The notes under the pieces were generated by a model. The model worked only from the letters and a program-made list of their open reading frames with translations, made no database searches and was not told the DNA's origin. A DNA stretch of 64,000 nt. It comes from DATAWK01 sp036267255. Its GTDB lineage: Bacteria > Acidobacteriota > Terriglobia > Terriglobales > Acidobacteriaceae. Shown piece after piece: positions 35,541 to 43,862 of the stretch; within the stretch, counting starts at the first letter, position 1, and each line of letters begins with the position of its first letter. The position numbers were made by a program, and so were the translations under genes. The stretch covers positions 3,837 through 67,836 of the forward strand of contig DATAWK010000016.1 in NCBI GenBank assembly GCA_036267255.1, written 5' to 3'.

Positions 35541-37298
35541 ATGGACAACAACACCATCGCCCAAATGCTTTCCGAGACCGCCGACCTGCTGGAGATCAGC
35601 GGCGCCGACTCCTTCCGCATCCGCTCCTACCGTCGCGCGGCGGAAGCCATTGAATCCAGCACTGCGTCCATCAGCGCCCTCGCCGCCGAACCCAAAAAGC
35701 TGCTGGAGATTCCCGGCATCGGCAAAGGCATGGCCGCCAACATTGTCGAAATGGAGCAGACCGGCAAGCTCACCCCGCGCGAAGAGCTGCTCGCCAAATA
35801 CAAACCCTCCATGCTGGAGCTGCTCAAGCTCCCCGGCCTCGGCCCCAAAACCGTCGCCCTCTTCTGGGACGCTCTGCAGATTGGCGACATCGACGCGCTC
35901 GAAGCCGCTGCGCAGGCCGGTCAACTCGACGACCTCCCGCGCTTCGGCAAAAAGCAGGCCGAAAAAATCCTCAAAGGCATCGCCGATTATCGCCAGCACG
36001 CCGGGCGCTTTCATCTCGACGACGCCGAAGAGGCCGCCGCAAAACTCACCGAATATCTGCTGCGCTTTCCCGGCATCACCGTCGTCACGCCCGCCGGGTC
36101 TCTGCGGCGCGGACGCGACACCGTCGGCGATCTCGATATGCTCGTCACCGGCCCTGCCTGCGCTGAAGATGTCGTCTCCGCTGCCGTCGAATATGCCGCT
36201 GCCTACCCGCCCATCACCAACCTCCTCGCCAAGGGGCAGAACAAGGTCAGCTTCAATCTGCGCAGCGGCCTGCAAGTCGATGTGCGCCTGCTGCCGGAAG
36301 AAAGTTACGGAGCCGCCCTGCAATACTTCACCGGCTCCAAAACACACAGCGTCACGCTCCGTCAGCGTGCTCTCAAAATGGGCTACACCCTCAGTGAGTA
36401 CGCCCTCGCGCGCGTGGACGATGGCAGCGTCGTCGCCGCAAGAACCGAAGAGGACATCTACGCCGCGCTCGGTATGGACTGGATTCCGCCCGAGCTGCGC
36501 GAAAATCTCGGCGAAATCGACGCCGCCATCCATCACACCCTGCCGCACCTCATCCAGCAGTCCGACATTCGCGGCGACGTCCACATGCACACCCACGCCA
36601 CCGACGGAAAAAACAGCATCCGCGAAATGGCCGATGCCGCCCTCGCGCGCGGCTATGCGTACATCGCCATCACCGACCACTCCAAAAACCTCGCCATGAC
36701 CAATGGCCTCGACGACGCGCGTGCGCTCGAACACATCAAAAAAATTCGCGCCGTCGATAAAGCCATGAAAGGAAAAATCCGCGTCTTCACCGGCATCGAA
36801 GTCGACATCCTCGCCGACGGCGCCCTCGATCTCTCCGATGAAACCCTTGCGCAAATGGATGTCGTCATCGCCAGCGTGCATTCGCTCTTCAACCAGCCCC
36901 TCAAGCAGATGACCGATCGCGTTTTGCGCGCCATCGAAAATCCATACACGCGCGTCCTCGGCCATCCCACCGGTCGTCTCCTGCTCCGCCGCGAGCCCTT
37001 TGCCCTCGATCTCGACATCGTTCTCCGCCGCTGCGCCGAGCTCGGCGTTGCCGTCGAGCACAACTCCTACCCCGACCGGCTCGACCTCAACGACCGCAAC
37101 CTGCGACTTGCCAAAGAGTTAGGCTGCAAAATCGCCATCAACACCGACTCCCATCACACCTCCCATATGGAGAAAATGCGCTATGGAATCCGGCAATTGC
37201 GCCGCGCCTGGCTTACTCCCAAGGATGTCCTCAACACATTGCCGCCGGAAAAATTTTTAAAAAGTTTACGCCCTCGCATCGAAAGCATGGTTCACTAG
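35541..37298 (+). CDS. polX: DNA polymerase/3'-5' exonuclease PolX
   Basis: 585 residues. PolX fills gaps in base-excision repair and trims 3' ends. Order: N-terminal helix-hairpin-helix region (IPGIGKGMAANIVEM, LPGLGPKTVALFW), polymerase-beta palm with GSLRRGRDTVGDLDMLV near residue 185 (two catalytic Asp) and VDVRLLP near 243 (third Asp), then a PHP domain from about 340 with DVHMHTHATDG, AITDHS, GIEVDIL and NTDSHHTSHM, the metal ligands of the exonuclease. All catalytic residues look intact. ATG at 35541 matches the usual N-terminus; upstream codons in frame are unlikely. A small membrane protein gene follows after 30 bases. Confidence 0.95.
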   Translation: MDNNTIAQMLSETADLLEISGADSFRIRSYRRAAEAIESSTASISALAAEPKKLLEIPGIGKGMAANIVEMEQTGKLTPREELLAKYKPSMLELLKLPGLGPKTVALFWDALQIGDIDALEAAAQAGQLDDLPRFGKKQAEKILKGIADYRQHAGRFHLDDAEEAAAKLTEYLLRFPGITVVTPAGSLRRGRDTVGDLDMLVTGPACAEDVVSAAVEYAAAYPPITNLLAKGQNKVSFNLRSGLQVDVRLLPEESYGAALQYFTGSKTHSVTLRQRALKMGYTLSEYALARVDDGSVVAARTEEDIYAALGMDWIPPELRENLGEIDAAIHHTLPHLIQQSDIRGDVHMHTHATDGKNSIREMADAALARGYAYIAITDHSKNLAMTNGLDDARALEHIKKIRAVDKAMKGKIRVFTGIEVDILADGALDLSDETLAQMDVVIASVHSLFNQPLKQMTDRVLRAIENPYTRVLGHPTGRLLLRREPFALDLDIVLRRCAELGVAVEHNSYPDRLDLNDRNLRLAKELGCKIAINTDSHHTSHMEKMRYGIRQLRRAWLTPKDVLNTLPPEKFLKSLRPRIESMVH

Positions 37299-37328
37299 TT
37301 GCAATCGCGCGCTAGAATGCTGGCAATC

Positions 37329-37937
37329 ATGAACTCATCTACTTCCCCCACGCCAAAACTCACCGAGCCGCATATCAGGCTCGTCGATCCGCCCCATCCT
37401 TTTCGCGTCTACGCCGTTCCGATTGCCATCGGTTTTGTCATTACCTGCATCGCAATGGTGACCTGGTTTCTGCGCATGGGGATCGTTCATCCCGTTGCCA
37501 ACGGTACGCTGGTGCGGCTCATGACCTATCCCGTGCAGACCTTCTCCGATCCCGACGGCCAGGGTCCCGGCATGCCCGGTGCACCCGAAGACCAGGTCCA
37601 GGTCATCGCCCTCGCCCAGGTTCAGATCAAAAATATTTCGAAGAAGCCGCTGGAAATTTTCGACCTCAATTCGAAACTCACCTTGCCGCAGGACCAGCGC
37701 ACCAGTCTCGGCGCCACGCCCAACGACATTGACCGGCTCTTCCAGCGCTACCCGGATCTTGCTCCGCTCCGCATGGAACCCCTGGCGCGACATCAGGTCA
37801 TTCTGCCCGGCCAGACCGCCGAAGGCCTCGTCGTCTTCAACTATCCCATCACGCAGGATCAGTGGAATCTGCGCCGCGATTTCAAGGTCACCGTCAGCTT
37901 CGATCAGGGCCTTTCCGTCATTCTCGATTCACACTGA
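37329..37937 (+). CDS. Single-helix membrane protein of unknown function
   Basis: 202 residues. A membrane helix (VYAVPIAIGFVITCIAMVTW) near residue 40 is followed by an exported domain with beta character: VIALAQVQIKNISKKPLEIF, LARHQVILPGQTAEGLVVFN and VTVSFDQGLSVIL. The pattern resembles small Ig-like exported domains (DUF4352 style), but I cannot name a family. No good ribosome site; ATG at 37317 is equally possible. Probably cotranscribed with polX. Confidence 0.7.
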   Translation: MNSSTSPTPKLTEPHIRLVDPPHPFRVYAVPIAIGFVITCIAMVTWFLRMGIVHPVANGTLVRLMTYPVQTFSDPDGQGPGMPGAPEDQVQVIALAQVQIKNISKKPLEIFDLNSKLTLPQDQRTSLGATPNDIDRLFQRYPDLAPLRMEPLARHQVILPGQTAEGLVVFNYPITQDQWNLRRDFKVTVSFDQGLSVILDSH

Positions 37938-37961
37938 TCCAGTCGCGCACCGGAAACCCGG

Positions 37962-38057
37962 ATGCCCCAGGTCTCGTCCCTGAGACCTGGGATACGTTCT
38001 TCGTTCCCTCTGAAACAAGTCATTCTGAGCGCAGCAAAGAATCCAGACAATCTCCGC
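37962..38057. repeat. Dispersed intergenic repeat, copy D
   Basis: A hairpin (CCCAGGTCTC / GAGACCTGGG, perfect 10-base arms) comes first, then GTCATTCTGAGCGCAGCAAA and GAATCCAGACAATCTCCGC. The order of the two halves is reversed relative to copy B. It lies just before a bidirectional terminator. Confidence 0.8.
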
Positions 38058-38062
38058 GCAAG

Positions 38063-38095
38063 AAAAAAGCCCACGCCATGGCGTGGGCTTTTTTT
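38063..38095. terminator. Bidirectional terminator between convergent genes
   Basis: Stem GCCCACGCC / GGCGTGGGC with a 2-base spacer, flanked by A6 on the left and T7 on the right. It therefore works for both the gene ending at 37937 and the minus-strand gene ending at 38109. Confidence 0.92.
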
Positions 38096-38108
38096 CTGCT
38101 GAAACAAT

Positions 38109-38936
38109 CTACGGCACCACCGGTTGCGGTCCGTTCTTCGGCGCCGACAGGTATCCTTCTATTTCATTCTTGGTGATGCTGTTGATGACCACCTCATACA
38201 ACATCGGCTGCTTGCCGCTGTAGAACTGCACCGGCTCGTTCAGGCCGCGGTCCTTCTTCTCGATCTTCTTGTCGTCCGAGTAGACCTCCAGCGTGTAGCG
38301 CGAGTGCTTCGGGTCCGCCTTGTGCAGTTGCAGCTTCACGATCGAGATGGCGATCGGCTTCTCTCCCTTGTGCAGTTTGAACTGGTAATAGTTGCGGTCA
38401 CCCACGTGTTTCAGATAATCCAGTTCTTTCTGGTTCGTCGCCACCAGGCCGCTCTGCACGCCCAGATCGCCGATCGTCCGTTGCAGTTGTTGTTCCGTGT
38501 TGGCCAGTTCCGTTTTCGTCTGGGCGACATCGGTTTTCACGCCGCCTACATCCGTCTTCACGCCGGAAACTTCATTCGACACGCTGCCGACCTGTTGGCG
38601 CGTCTGCGCCTCCTGCGCAGACAGCCGGGCCGTTGCCGCCTGCTGCTGGCGCAGAATGTCCTGCGAACGTTCTTCGATCTGGCGCTGCGTAATGCCCAGC
38701 TTGGCGCCCAGTTCCTCGCTCGTGGCGCGCAGTTGCCGGTCGGTGGAAGCCAGTTGCGCAGCCATGCGCATGTTCTCCTGTTCCGATGTCTGCAGCTGCG
38801 TTTCGGCCTTGGTCAGCCGGTGCGACAGGGTATAGCTCCACACCAATCCGCCAAGCGCGGCAAGCAGGGCAATCGCCAGCACCAGCAACAGCAGCCCTGA
38901 AGGGGTACGTTCTTCGCTATAAACATCATCAGTCAT
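38109..38936 (-). CDS. Membrane-anchored coiled-coil protein of unknown function
   Basis: 275 residues. One membrane helix near the N-terminus (GLLLLVLAIALLAALGGLVW) is followed by a long coiled coil (about 45-170) rich in Q, E, A and T, including VSGVKTDVGGVKTDVAQTKT. A C-terminal domain of about 90 residues (YYQFKLHKGEKPIAISIVKL, LEVYSDDKKIEKKDRGLNE) looks beta-rich. The family is not recognised. ATG at 38936 follows GGAAAGGGAA. It is divergent from the ThiO-like gene. Confidence 0.75.
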   Translation of the reverse strand: MTDDVYSEERTPSGLLLLVLAIALLAALGGLVWSYTLSHRLTKAETQLQTSEQENMRMAAQLASTDRQLRATSEELGAKLGITQRQIEERSQDILRQQQAATARLSAQEAQTRQQVGSVSNEVSGVKTDVGGVKTDVAQTKTELANTEQQLQRTIGDLGVQSGLVATNQKELDYLKHVGDRNYYQFKLHKGEKPIAISIVKLQLHKADPKHSRYTLEVYSDDKKIEKKDRGLNEPVQFYSGKQPMLYEVVINSITKNEIEGYLSAPKNGPQPVVP

Positions 38937-39059
38937 TACGGACAATTCCCTTTCCTCGATGAAGTGGACGGTCCAGCATTAGGAAAAGATTCTTCCTGCC
39001 AAAAACTGTATGTTCTGGACGATACACCATCCAAATGCCACCCCCAAATACCTCATACA

Positions 39060-40286
39060 ATGGGAGTCGTGAGTCCCGCACGCACCTTCGACGTCGTCCT
39101 GGCTGGCGCCGGAGTCATCGGGCTGTCTTTAGCGCTCGAACTCCGCCAGCGCGGCCTCTCCGTTGCCGTTCTCGAACGCGGCCGTGCCATGCAGGCTGCC
39201 TCCTGGGCCGCGGGCGGCATGCTGGCCGCCATGGACCCGGAAAATCCGCCTGCCTTGCAGCCTCTTTCCCTTCATAGTATCCGCCTTTATCCGGAATATC
39301 TCACGCGCATCCAGCAGCTCTCCGGCCATGCCGTCCCGCTGCGCACACATCGCACTCTCCAGCAATTGCACGCTGCTTCGTCGGCATCGACCCCAGGCTC
39401 CCTCTCCGGCAACCGCGCCCAACTCACCGAAATCCAGCTCGCCGAAATCCGGCAGTTCATTCCCGGCATCCATCTTCCCGACGCACCCGGCAACCAACAC
39501 GAATTTCGTGAGATCAAATCCACATCTGATTTTCTCGAACCCGCATCTGTTTTTCTTGATCCCGCTTTTGCTTTTCTTAAGGAAGACAGTCTCGATCCGC
39601 GCGATCTCTGCCGCGCTCTGCCCCTCGCCGCCCACGCCTGCGGCGTCACCCTGATCGAAGAGACCACCGTGCTCGGCGTCTCGCCCCTCGGCGATGCGCT
39701 CTCCATTCAGACCAATCATCCCGGCCCCATCCACACCGGCATGTTCGTCAATTGCTGCGGAGCCTGGTCTTCCATGTTGCCTGCTCAGTTGCCTGTCACG
39801 CTGCCATCGAACCCCTTTCCCGTAACCCCCGCCAAGGGTCAGATGGTCAACCTCTCGCTTCCCGCCGAGCGGCTCCGTTGCGTTCTCCGCGTCCCCGGCC
39901 TCTATCTCATTCCACGCGGCGATGGCCGCGTCGCCATCGGCGCCACCGTCGAGTACGCGGGCTTCGATCCTCAGGTCCACGAAGAAAGCATTCAAGGCCT
40001 GATCGACGACGCCGCAACGCTCCTGCCCGAACTCCGTCATGCTCCGCGCCTGGAATCCTGGGTCGGCTTTCGCCCCGCAACACCCGACGGTCTGCCCATT
40101 CTCGGCGCAACGGAAACGCCGCACTGCTGGCTGGCCACCGGCCATTTTCGCAATGGAATTATGCTCGCTCCCGTCACCGCGCGCTGCATGGCCCAGGCCA
40201 TGCTCGGCGAACCCACCGACATCGCCCTCGATATCTTCTCCGCCGCCCGTTTTGCTACGGCAGAATCCACATTGACGTCCGTTTAG
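39060..40286 (+). CDS. thiO: ThiO-like FAD-dependent glycine oxidase / DAO family
   Basis: 408 residues of the D-amino acid oxidase fold. It has the FAD motif VVLAGAGVIGLSLALELRQR, AAGGMLAAMDPEN (typical of ThiO) near residue 60, GDGRVAIGATVEYAGFD and the C-terminal GFRPATPDGLPILGATE and ATGHFRNGIMLAPVTA. ThiO oxidises glycine to the imine used in thiazole synthesis. No other thiamin gene is adjacent, so the substrate is not certain. It carries a 21-bp in-frame tandem expansion at 39525-39587. ATG at 39060 starts just before the FAD strand; upstream frame is not conserved-looking. Confidence 0.82.
   Translation: MGVVSPARTFDVVLAGAGVIGLSLALELRQRGLSVAVLERGRAMQAASWAAGGMLAAMDPENPPALQPLSLHSIRLYPEYLTRIQQLSGHAVPLRTHRTLQQLHAASSASTPGSLSGNRAQLTEIQLAEIRQFIPGIHLPDAPGNQHEFREIKSTSDFLEPASVFLDPAFAFLKEDSLDPRDLCRALPLAAHACGVTLIEETTVLGVSPLGDALSIQTNHPGPIHTGMFVNCCGAWSSMLPAQLPVTLPSNPFPVTPAKGQMVNLSLPAERLRCVLRVPGLYLIPRGDGRVAIGATVEYAGFDPQVHEESIQGLIDDAATLLPELRHAPRLESWVGFRPATPDGLPILGATETPHCWLATGHFRNGIMLAPVTARCMAQAMLGEPTDIALDIFSAARFATAESTLTSV
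39525..39587. repeat. 21-bp in-frame tandem expansion inside the ThiO-like gene
   Basis: Three 21-base units starting at 39525, 39546 and 39567 encode SDFLEPA, SVFLDPA and FAFLKED. The first two are close in DNA and the third is degenerate. The segment lies near residue 156-176, between the cofactor and substrate parts, where it would form a surface loop. Confidence 0.75.
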
Positions 40287-40499
40287 AGCATCCGCCCGTC
40301 GCGGCTCCGCTGGCGCACCCTTCCCTCCCTGCGATATAACAAAATGTTAGACATTATTTGGCTGACATAGAGAGGTGTGTGGCGCGACCCATCCAATGCG
40401 CCGCCGGTCGGCATGGATGCCGTTTGCAGCTGGCGTAACAGCTGTACGCATCCCACCGGCAAACAGCACACCCGAAAGTTCGTTTGGAGAAAATACAAG

Positions 40500-41636
40500 A
40501 TGACGTCGACGGCAGCACCGGCTCGCGGACTCGAAGGAATCGTCGCAGCCAATTCTGGAATTTGCTGGATTGATGGTGACGCCGGAGTTCTGGCGTACCG
40601 TGGCATTGATATTCATGAGCTGGCCGAGAAGTCCAACTTTGAAGAGACCTGCTATCTGCTCTGGTTCGGCACCTTGCCCACCGCCAGCCAGTTGGCGGAA
40701 TTTCGCCGGCACCTCGCCGCCAGCCGCACCCTTCCGGAACCGATCATCCGTCTGCTCCAGTCCTTGCCCAAAAACGGCACCCCCATGGAAGTCCTGCGCA
40801 CCGCCGTCTCCGCGCTCAGCTTCTATGACCCCGACGAGAAGGACAACACCCACGACGCCAACGTCCGCAAAAGTTACCGCCTCACCTCCCAGATCGCCCT
40901 CATCGTCGCCACTTACGACCGCATCCGCAAAGGCAAACCCCTCGTCGTCGCCGATCCCGCACTCTCCCACGCCGCCAATTTTCTCTGGGTGCTCAATGGC
41001 GAAAAGCCCTCCGCAACCGCGGCCAGGGCTCTCGACGTCGCTCTCATCCTGCATGCCGACCATGAACTGAACGCCTCCACCTTCGCCGCCCGCGTCATCG
41101 CCGCCACTTTATCGGATGTCCACTCCGCCATCACCGGAGCCATCGGCGCGCTCAAAGGCCCGCTGCACGGCGGTGCCAACGAAGCCGTCATGCGCATTCT
41201 TTTTGATATCGACAAAACCGGCGCCGATCCCGTCGAATACGTCGGCCAGATGCTCGCCGACAAAAAGAAGGTCGCCGGCTTCGGCCATCGCGTCTACCAC
41301 ACCGAAGACCCGCGCGCCACGCACCTGCGCCGCATGTCCGAGGATCTGGGCCGCGCCAGCGGCAATCCCAAATGGTTTGAAATGTCCCACAAGATCGAAC
41401 TCTTCGTCAAAGCGGAAAAGCAGCTCAACGCCAACGTCGATTTCTACTCCGCCTCCACCTACACCACCCTCGGTATCGACGTCGATCTCTTCACGCCCAT
41501 CTTCGCCGTCAGCCGCATCGCCGGCTGGTGCGCGCATGTCATCGAACAGCTCGACGACAACCGCCTCATCCGCCCGCGTGCCGACTACATCGGCCCGGAA
41601 TATCCGGCCAAATACATCCCCATCGAAAGCCGCTAA
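40500..41636 (+). CDS. gltA: Citrate synthase
   Basis: 378 residues of the short (type II-like) citrate synthase family, condensing oxaloacetate with acetyl-CoA. Active-site His in GPLHGGANEAVM near 223 and GFGHRVYHTEDPR near 263, and Asp in DVDLFTPIFAVSR near 329. The length and N-terminus (GLEGIVAANSGICWIDGDAG, LAYRGIDIHELA) match. A 2-methylcitrate synthase cannot be excluded from sequence. GGAGA lies 11 bases before the ATG. The stop codon region seeds a tandem repeat. Confidence 0.92.
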   Translation: MTSTAAPARGLEGIVAANSGICWIDGDAGVLAYRGIDIHELAEKSNFEETCYLLWFGTLPTASQLAEFRRHLAASRTLPEPIIRLLQSLPKNGTPMEVLRTAVSALSFYDPDEKDNTHDANVRKSYRLTSQIALIVATYDRIRKGKPLVVADPALSHAANFLWVLNGEKPSATAARALDVALILHADHELNASTFAARVIAATLSDVHSAITGAIGALKGPLHGGANEAVMRILFDIDKTGADPVEYVGQMLADKKKVAGFGHRVYHTEDPRATHLRRMSEDLGRASGNPKWFEMSHKIELFVKAEKQLNANVDFYSASTYTTLGIDVDLFTPIFAVSRIAGWCAHVIEQLDDNRLIRPRADYIGPEYPAKYIPIESR

Positions 41637-41713
41637 GATTGAAAGCCGTTAGAATCGAACGCTAGATTCGAACACTAGGATCGAGCATTCGTATCGAGCA
41701 TTTGTATCGACCG
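41622..41713. repeat. 13-16-bp imperfect tandem array at the end of the citrate synthase gene
   Basis: Seven imperfect units begin with ATCGAA/ATCGAG or a variant: ATCGAAAGCCGCTAAG (the gene end), ATTGAAAGCCGTTAG, AATCGAACGCTAG, ATTCGAACACTAGG, ATCGAGCATTCGT, ATCGAGCATTTGT and ATCGACCG. Unit length drops from 16 to 13. The first unit includes the last codons and the stop codon. Confidence 0.8.
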
Positions 41714-42085
41714 TCGCGGTTACGGCGACGGCCATCCCCCGGAATTCCTTCCCGTCCCGTGCCGCTGTTGATGCGGCAAAAGGATGAAACCTCCGGACAG
41801 CAACAAAACCTTGCCTCTCCGGGTTCACACCACTGTTATTCTCCTCATGCAGGCGACGCCTCTCGCCCCGGGGACGGAATGGAAATACAGGTTAAAATAA
41901 ATGTGGCTCTTTCAATGCCCCGGTTCCTCTCAAGGGCATGTTCTCCTACAGGCGCAAATGGTTTTGCCGGGGTATAGCTCGAAATCGACCCGGCTGCTGC
42001 CTATCGCGTCTACGAATTTGGTAGGCGATACCCCTGCCTTGACCGGTTGGGGCTTATATCTATGTGTGGGATTGAGGTAAGTTGA
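41637..42085. other. Region between citrate synthase and the exported protein at 42086
   Basis: 449 bases. After the tandem array it contains no convincing gene. A 91-codon plus-strand frame has unlikely composition. No known riboswitch could be matched by eye, and the TTG-start gene at 42086 probably has its promoter here. Confidence 0.5.
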
Positions 42086-42967
42086 TTGGCGCAAATTCGT
42101 CGCTTGGCAGCAACATCGATAGCCTTGTTTTTATTTCTTGCACCCTCTTTGGCGCGATCGCAATCGGTGGATGCGGCTCTGAAACTGCCGGAAGATCCGT
42201 CCGTGAATCTGCAGCAAACGACAGATCAGGACCACACGCCACCCGCGACGGCCAGCAGCCCTGCTCAGGCTTCGCCGGCTCCCGGCACATCCACATCCAC
42301 GCAAAGCAAACAATCCACCCCGCCGATTACGGCGGAAGAGCAGCTCAAGCTCCAGGAAAAGCAGCGGATTCTGGGCGTCATGGCGACCTTCAACACCACC
42401 CAGAACAAGAATGCGCTTCCGCTCAGTCCCGCCCAGAAATACCAGCTCTTCTTTAAAAGCGTCACCGATCCATGGCCTTTCGCCCTTACGGGTTTTGTTG
42501 CCGGCATCGACCAGGCCGAAGACAGCTTCCCGGAATACGGTCAGGGAGTGCAAGGCTACGCAAAGCGGTATGGCGCTTCCTACGCGGATTACGTCACCGG
42601 CAATTTCTTCGGGAACGCTGTGCTGCCCAGCATCCTGCACGAAGATCCTCGCTATTATCAGCGCGGCACGGGCAGCTTCGCGGTTCGCGCACTGTGGGCC
42701 GCTGGAAGCACGGGATGGTGCAAGCGCGATAACGGCACCTGGGGACCGAACTATGCCAACATCTCCGGCAATCTGATAGGCGCAGCCATCTCCAACATCT
42801 ACTACCCTTCTTCGGATAGCACCGTCGGCGGAACCTTTGAGCGTGGACTCACCGTGACCCTCGAAGGCGCGGTGGGTGCGGAGCTTATCGAATTCTGGCC
42901 AGATGTCGTGCGCCATTACAGGCGCAAGAAAGCGGAGAAGCTCGCCCGCCAGTCGGCACACCAATAA
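42086..42967 (+). CDS. Exported protein of an acidobacterial YGQG/GASYAD family
   Basis: 293 residues with a signal peptide (AATSIALFLFLAPSLARSQS). A Pro/Ser/Thr/Gln-rich segment of about 60 residues follows, then a conserved domain: EKQRILGVMATFNTT, FAGIDQAEDSFPEYGQG-type text, GYAKRYGASYADYV, LPSILHEDPRYYQRGTGS and PNYANISGNLIGAAISNIYY. The same domain occurs in the protein at 62056-63144. The function is unknown; the signal peptide and Gly/Tyr pattern suggest an envelope protein. TTG start with GAGG eight bases upstream. Confidence 0.75.
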   Translation: MAQIRRLAATSIALFLFLAPSLARSQSVDAALKLPEDPSVNLQQTTDQDHTPPATASSPAQASPAPGTSTSTQSKQSTPPITAEEQLKLQEKQRILGVMATFNTTQNKNALPLSPAQKYQLFFKSVTDPWPFALTGFVAGIDQAEDSFPEYGQGVQGYAKRYGASYADYVTGNFFGNAVLPSILHEDPRYYQRGTGSFAVRALWAAGSTGWCKRDNGTWGPNYANISGNLIGAAISNIYYPSSDSTVGGTFERGLTVTLEGAVGAELIEFWPDVVRHYRRKKAEKLARQSAHQ

Positions 42968-43121
42968 TACGCAGAGCGTCTCCCAGCCTGCTCCTCCGTC
43001 AGCTCCTGCGGCACCATAAATCCCGTCGCAAAGATCCCCGAAGTTGCACTCTCTTTTTTGCTCCCCTCTCCGCTCCATTCAGGTGCATAATGGCTTCCAC
43101 CCCGACATAAGGAGAAGCTTT

Positions 43122-43769
43122 GTGACGAATCCCAATCGCTTTCTCAGGACAATTCTCTTCGTGCTGCTGGCCGCTGCATGTTTCGTAGCGCTCCCTCCCT
43201 CCAGCCGCGCCATTTTCGCATCGCCGCTTCAGGACAACGGTCCGCAGCAGGGTTCCGGATTTCTCGGCGCCTGGTGCGCGCAGGGCAACCCCAACAAGCA
43301 CGCCTCCGTCACCAGCAACGGCGGTGGTTTTCTCAATCTCACCAATGAGAACGGCGATACGGCGGCCGGTGCCCTCTTGAGCCCCACCCAGGTCAGTGCG
43401 CCGCAATGGCAGTTCGTCACCGGCACGTTAAGCGGCGATGGCAGCCAGATCAGTTGGTCCAATGGAACCTTCTGGGCGCGCTGCTACAACGGCGGCGGTG
43501 GTGGCGGCGGACATCACCGCATCAACCTCACCGGCACCTGGTTTGCAGGCGGCAACCGCTCGAAATCCTGCTCCATCCAGCAGCATCACGGCAATCTCAG
43601 TTTGCAAAATGAGGCGGGTCAGGGTGCCTCTGGCTCTTTCACCGATAGACGCCACATCACCACCAACTGGAATGGCGCCAACATCGGTGGAACCATCACC
43701 AACAATGGAAATCGCATCAACTGGGACAACGGCACCTATTGGATTCGCAATGTCCTGTACACGCAGTAA
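43122..43769 (+). CDS. Secreted protein with two related beta-repeats
   Basis: 215 residues. GTG start with a strong GGAG seven bases before it; a signal peptide (FLRTILFVLLAAACFVALPP) follows. The mature part has two copies of an about 70-residue unit: G-(A/T)-W-x-x-G-N, NL-x-NE-x-G, then W-x-x-(G/N)-x-I-x-(W) and ISWSNGTFWARC in the first, INWDNGTYWIRN in the second. A poly-Gly linker (NGGGGGGGH) joins them. It looks like a carbohydrate-binding or lipocalin-type secreted domain but I cannot name the family. Cys occurs only in the first half and at the start of the second. Confidence 0.7.
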   Translation: MTNPNRFLRTILFVLLAAACFVALPPSSRAIFASPLQDNGPQQGSGFLGAWCAQGNPNKHASVTSNGGGFLNLTNENGDTAAGALLSPTQVSAPQWQFVTGTLSGDGSQISWSNGTFWARCYNGGGGGGGHHRINLTGTWFAGGNRSKSCSIQQHHGNLSLQNEAGQGASGSFTDRRHITTNWNGANIGGTITNNGNRINWDNGTYWIRNVLYTQ

Positions 43770-43862
43770 GCACCGTCCCTGGAACACAGCTCTGCTGTCT
43801 CGCGCGAAAATGTAAAAATAGAAATCGGCATCGTCGCATCCACTCCACCTCAAGAGGAACCG

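Noticed and set aside
35520..37061. A 513-codon minus-strand frame opposite polX
   Set aside because: polX has all catalytic motifs on the plus strand; the antisense frame is Gly/Asp/Val-rich with no domain.
41637..42085. A riboswitch or a small gene between citrate synthase and the exported protein
   Set aside because: No known riboswitch core could be matched by eye and the 91-codon frame is not protein-like.
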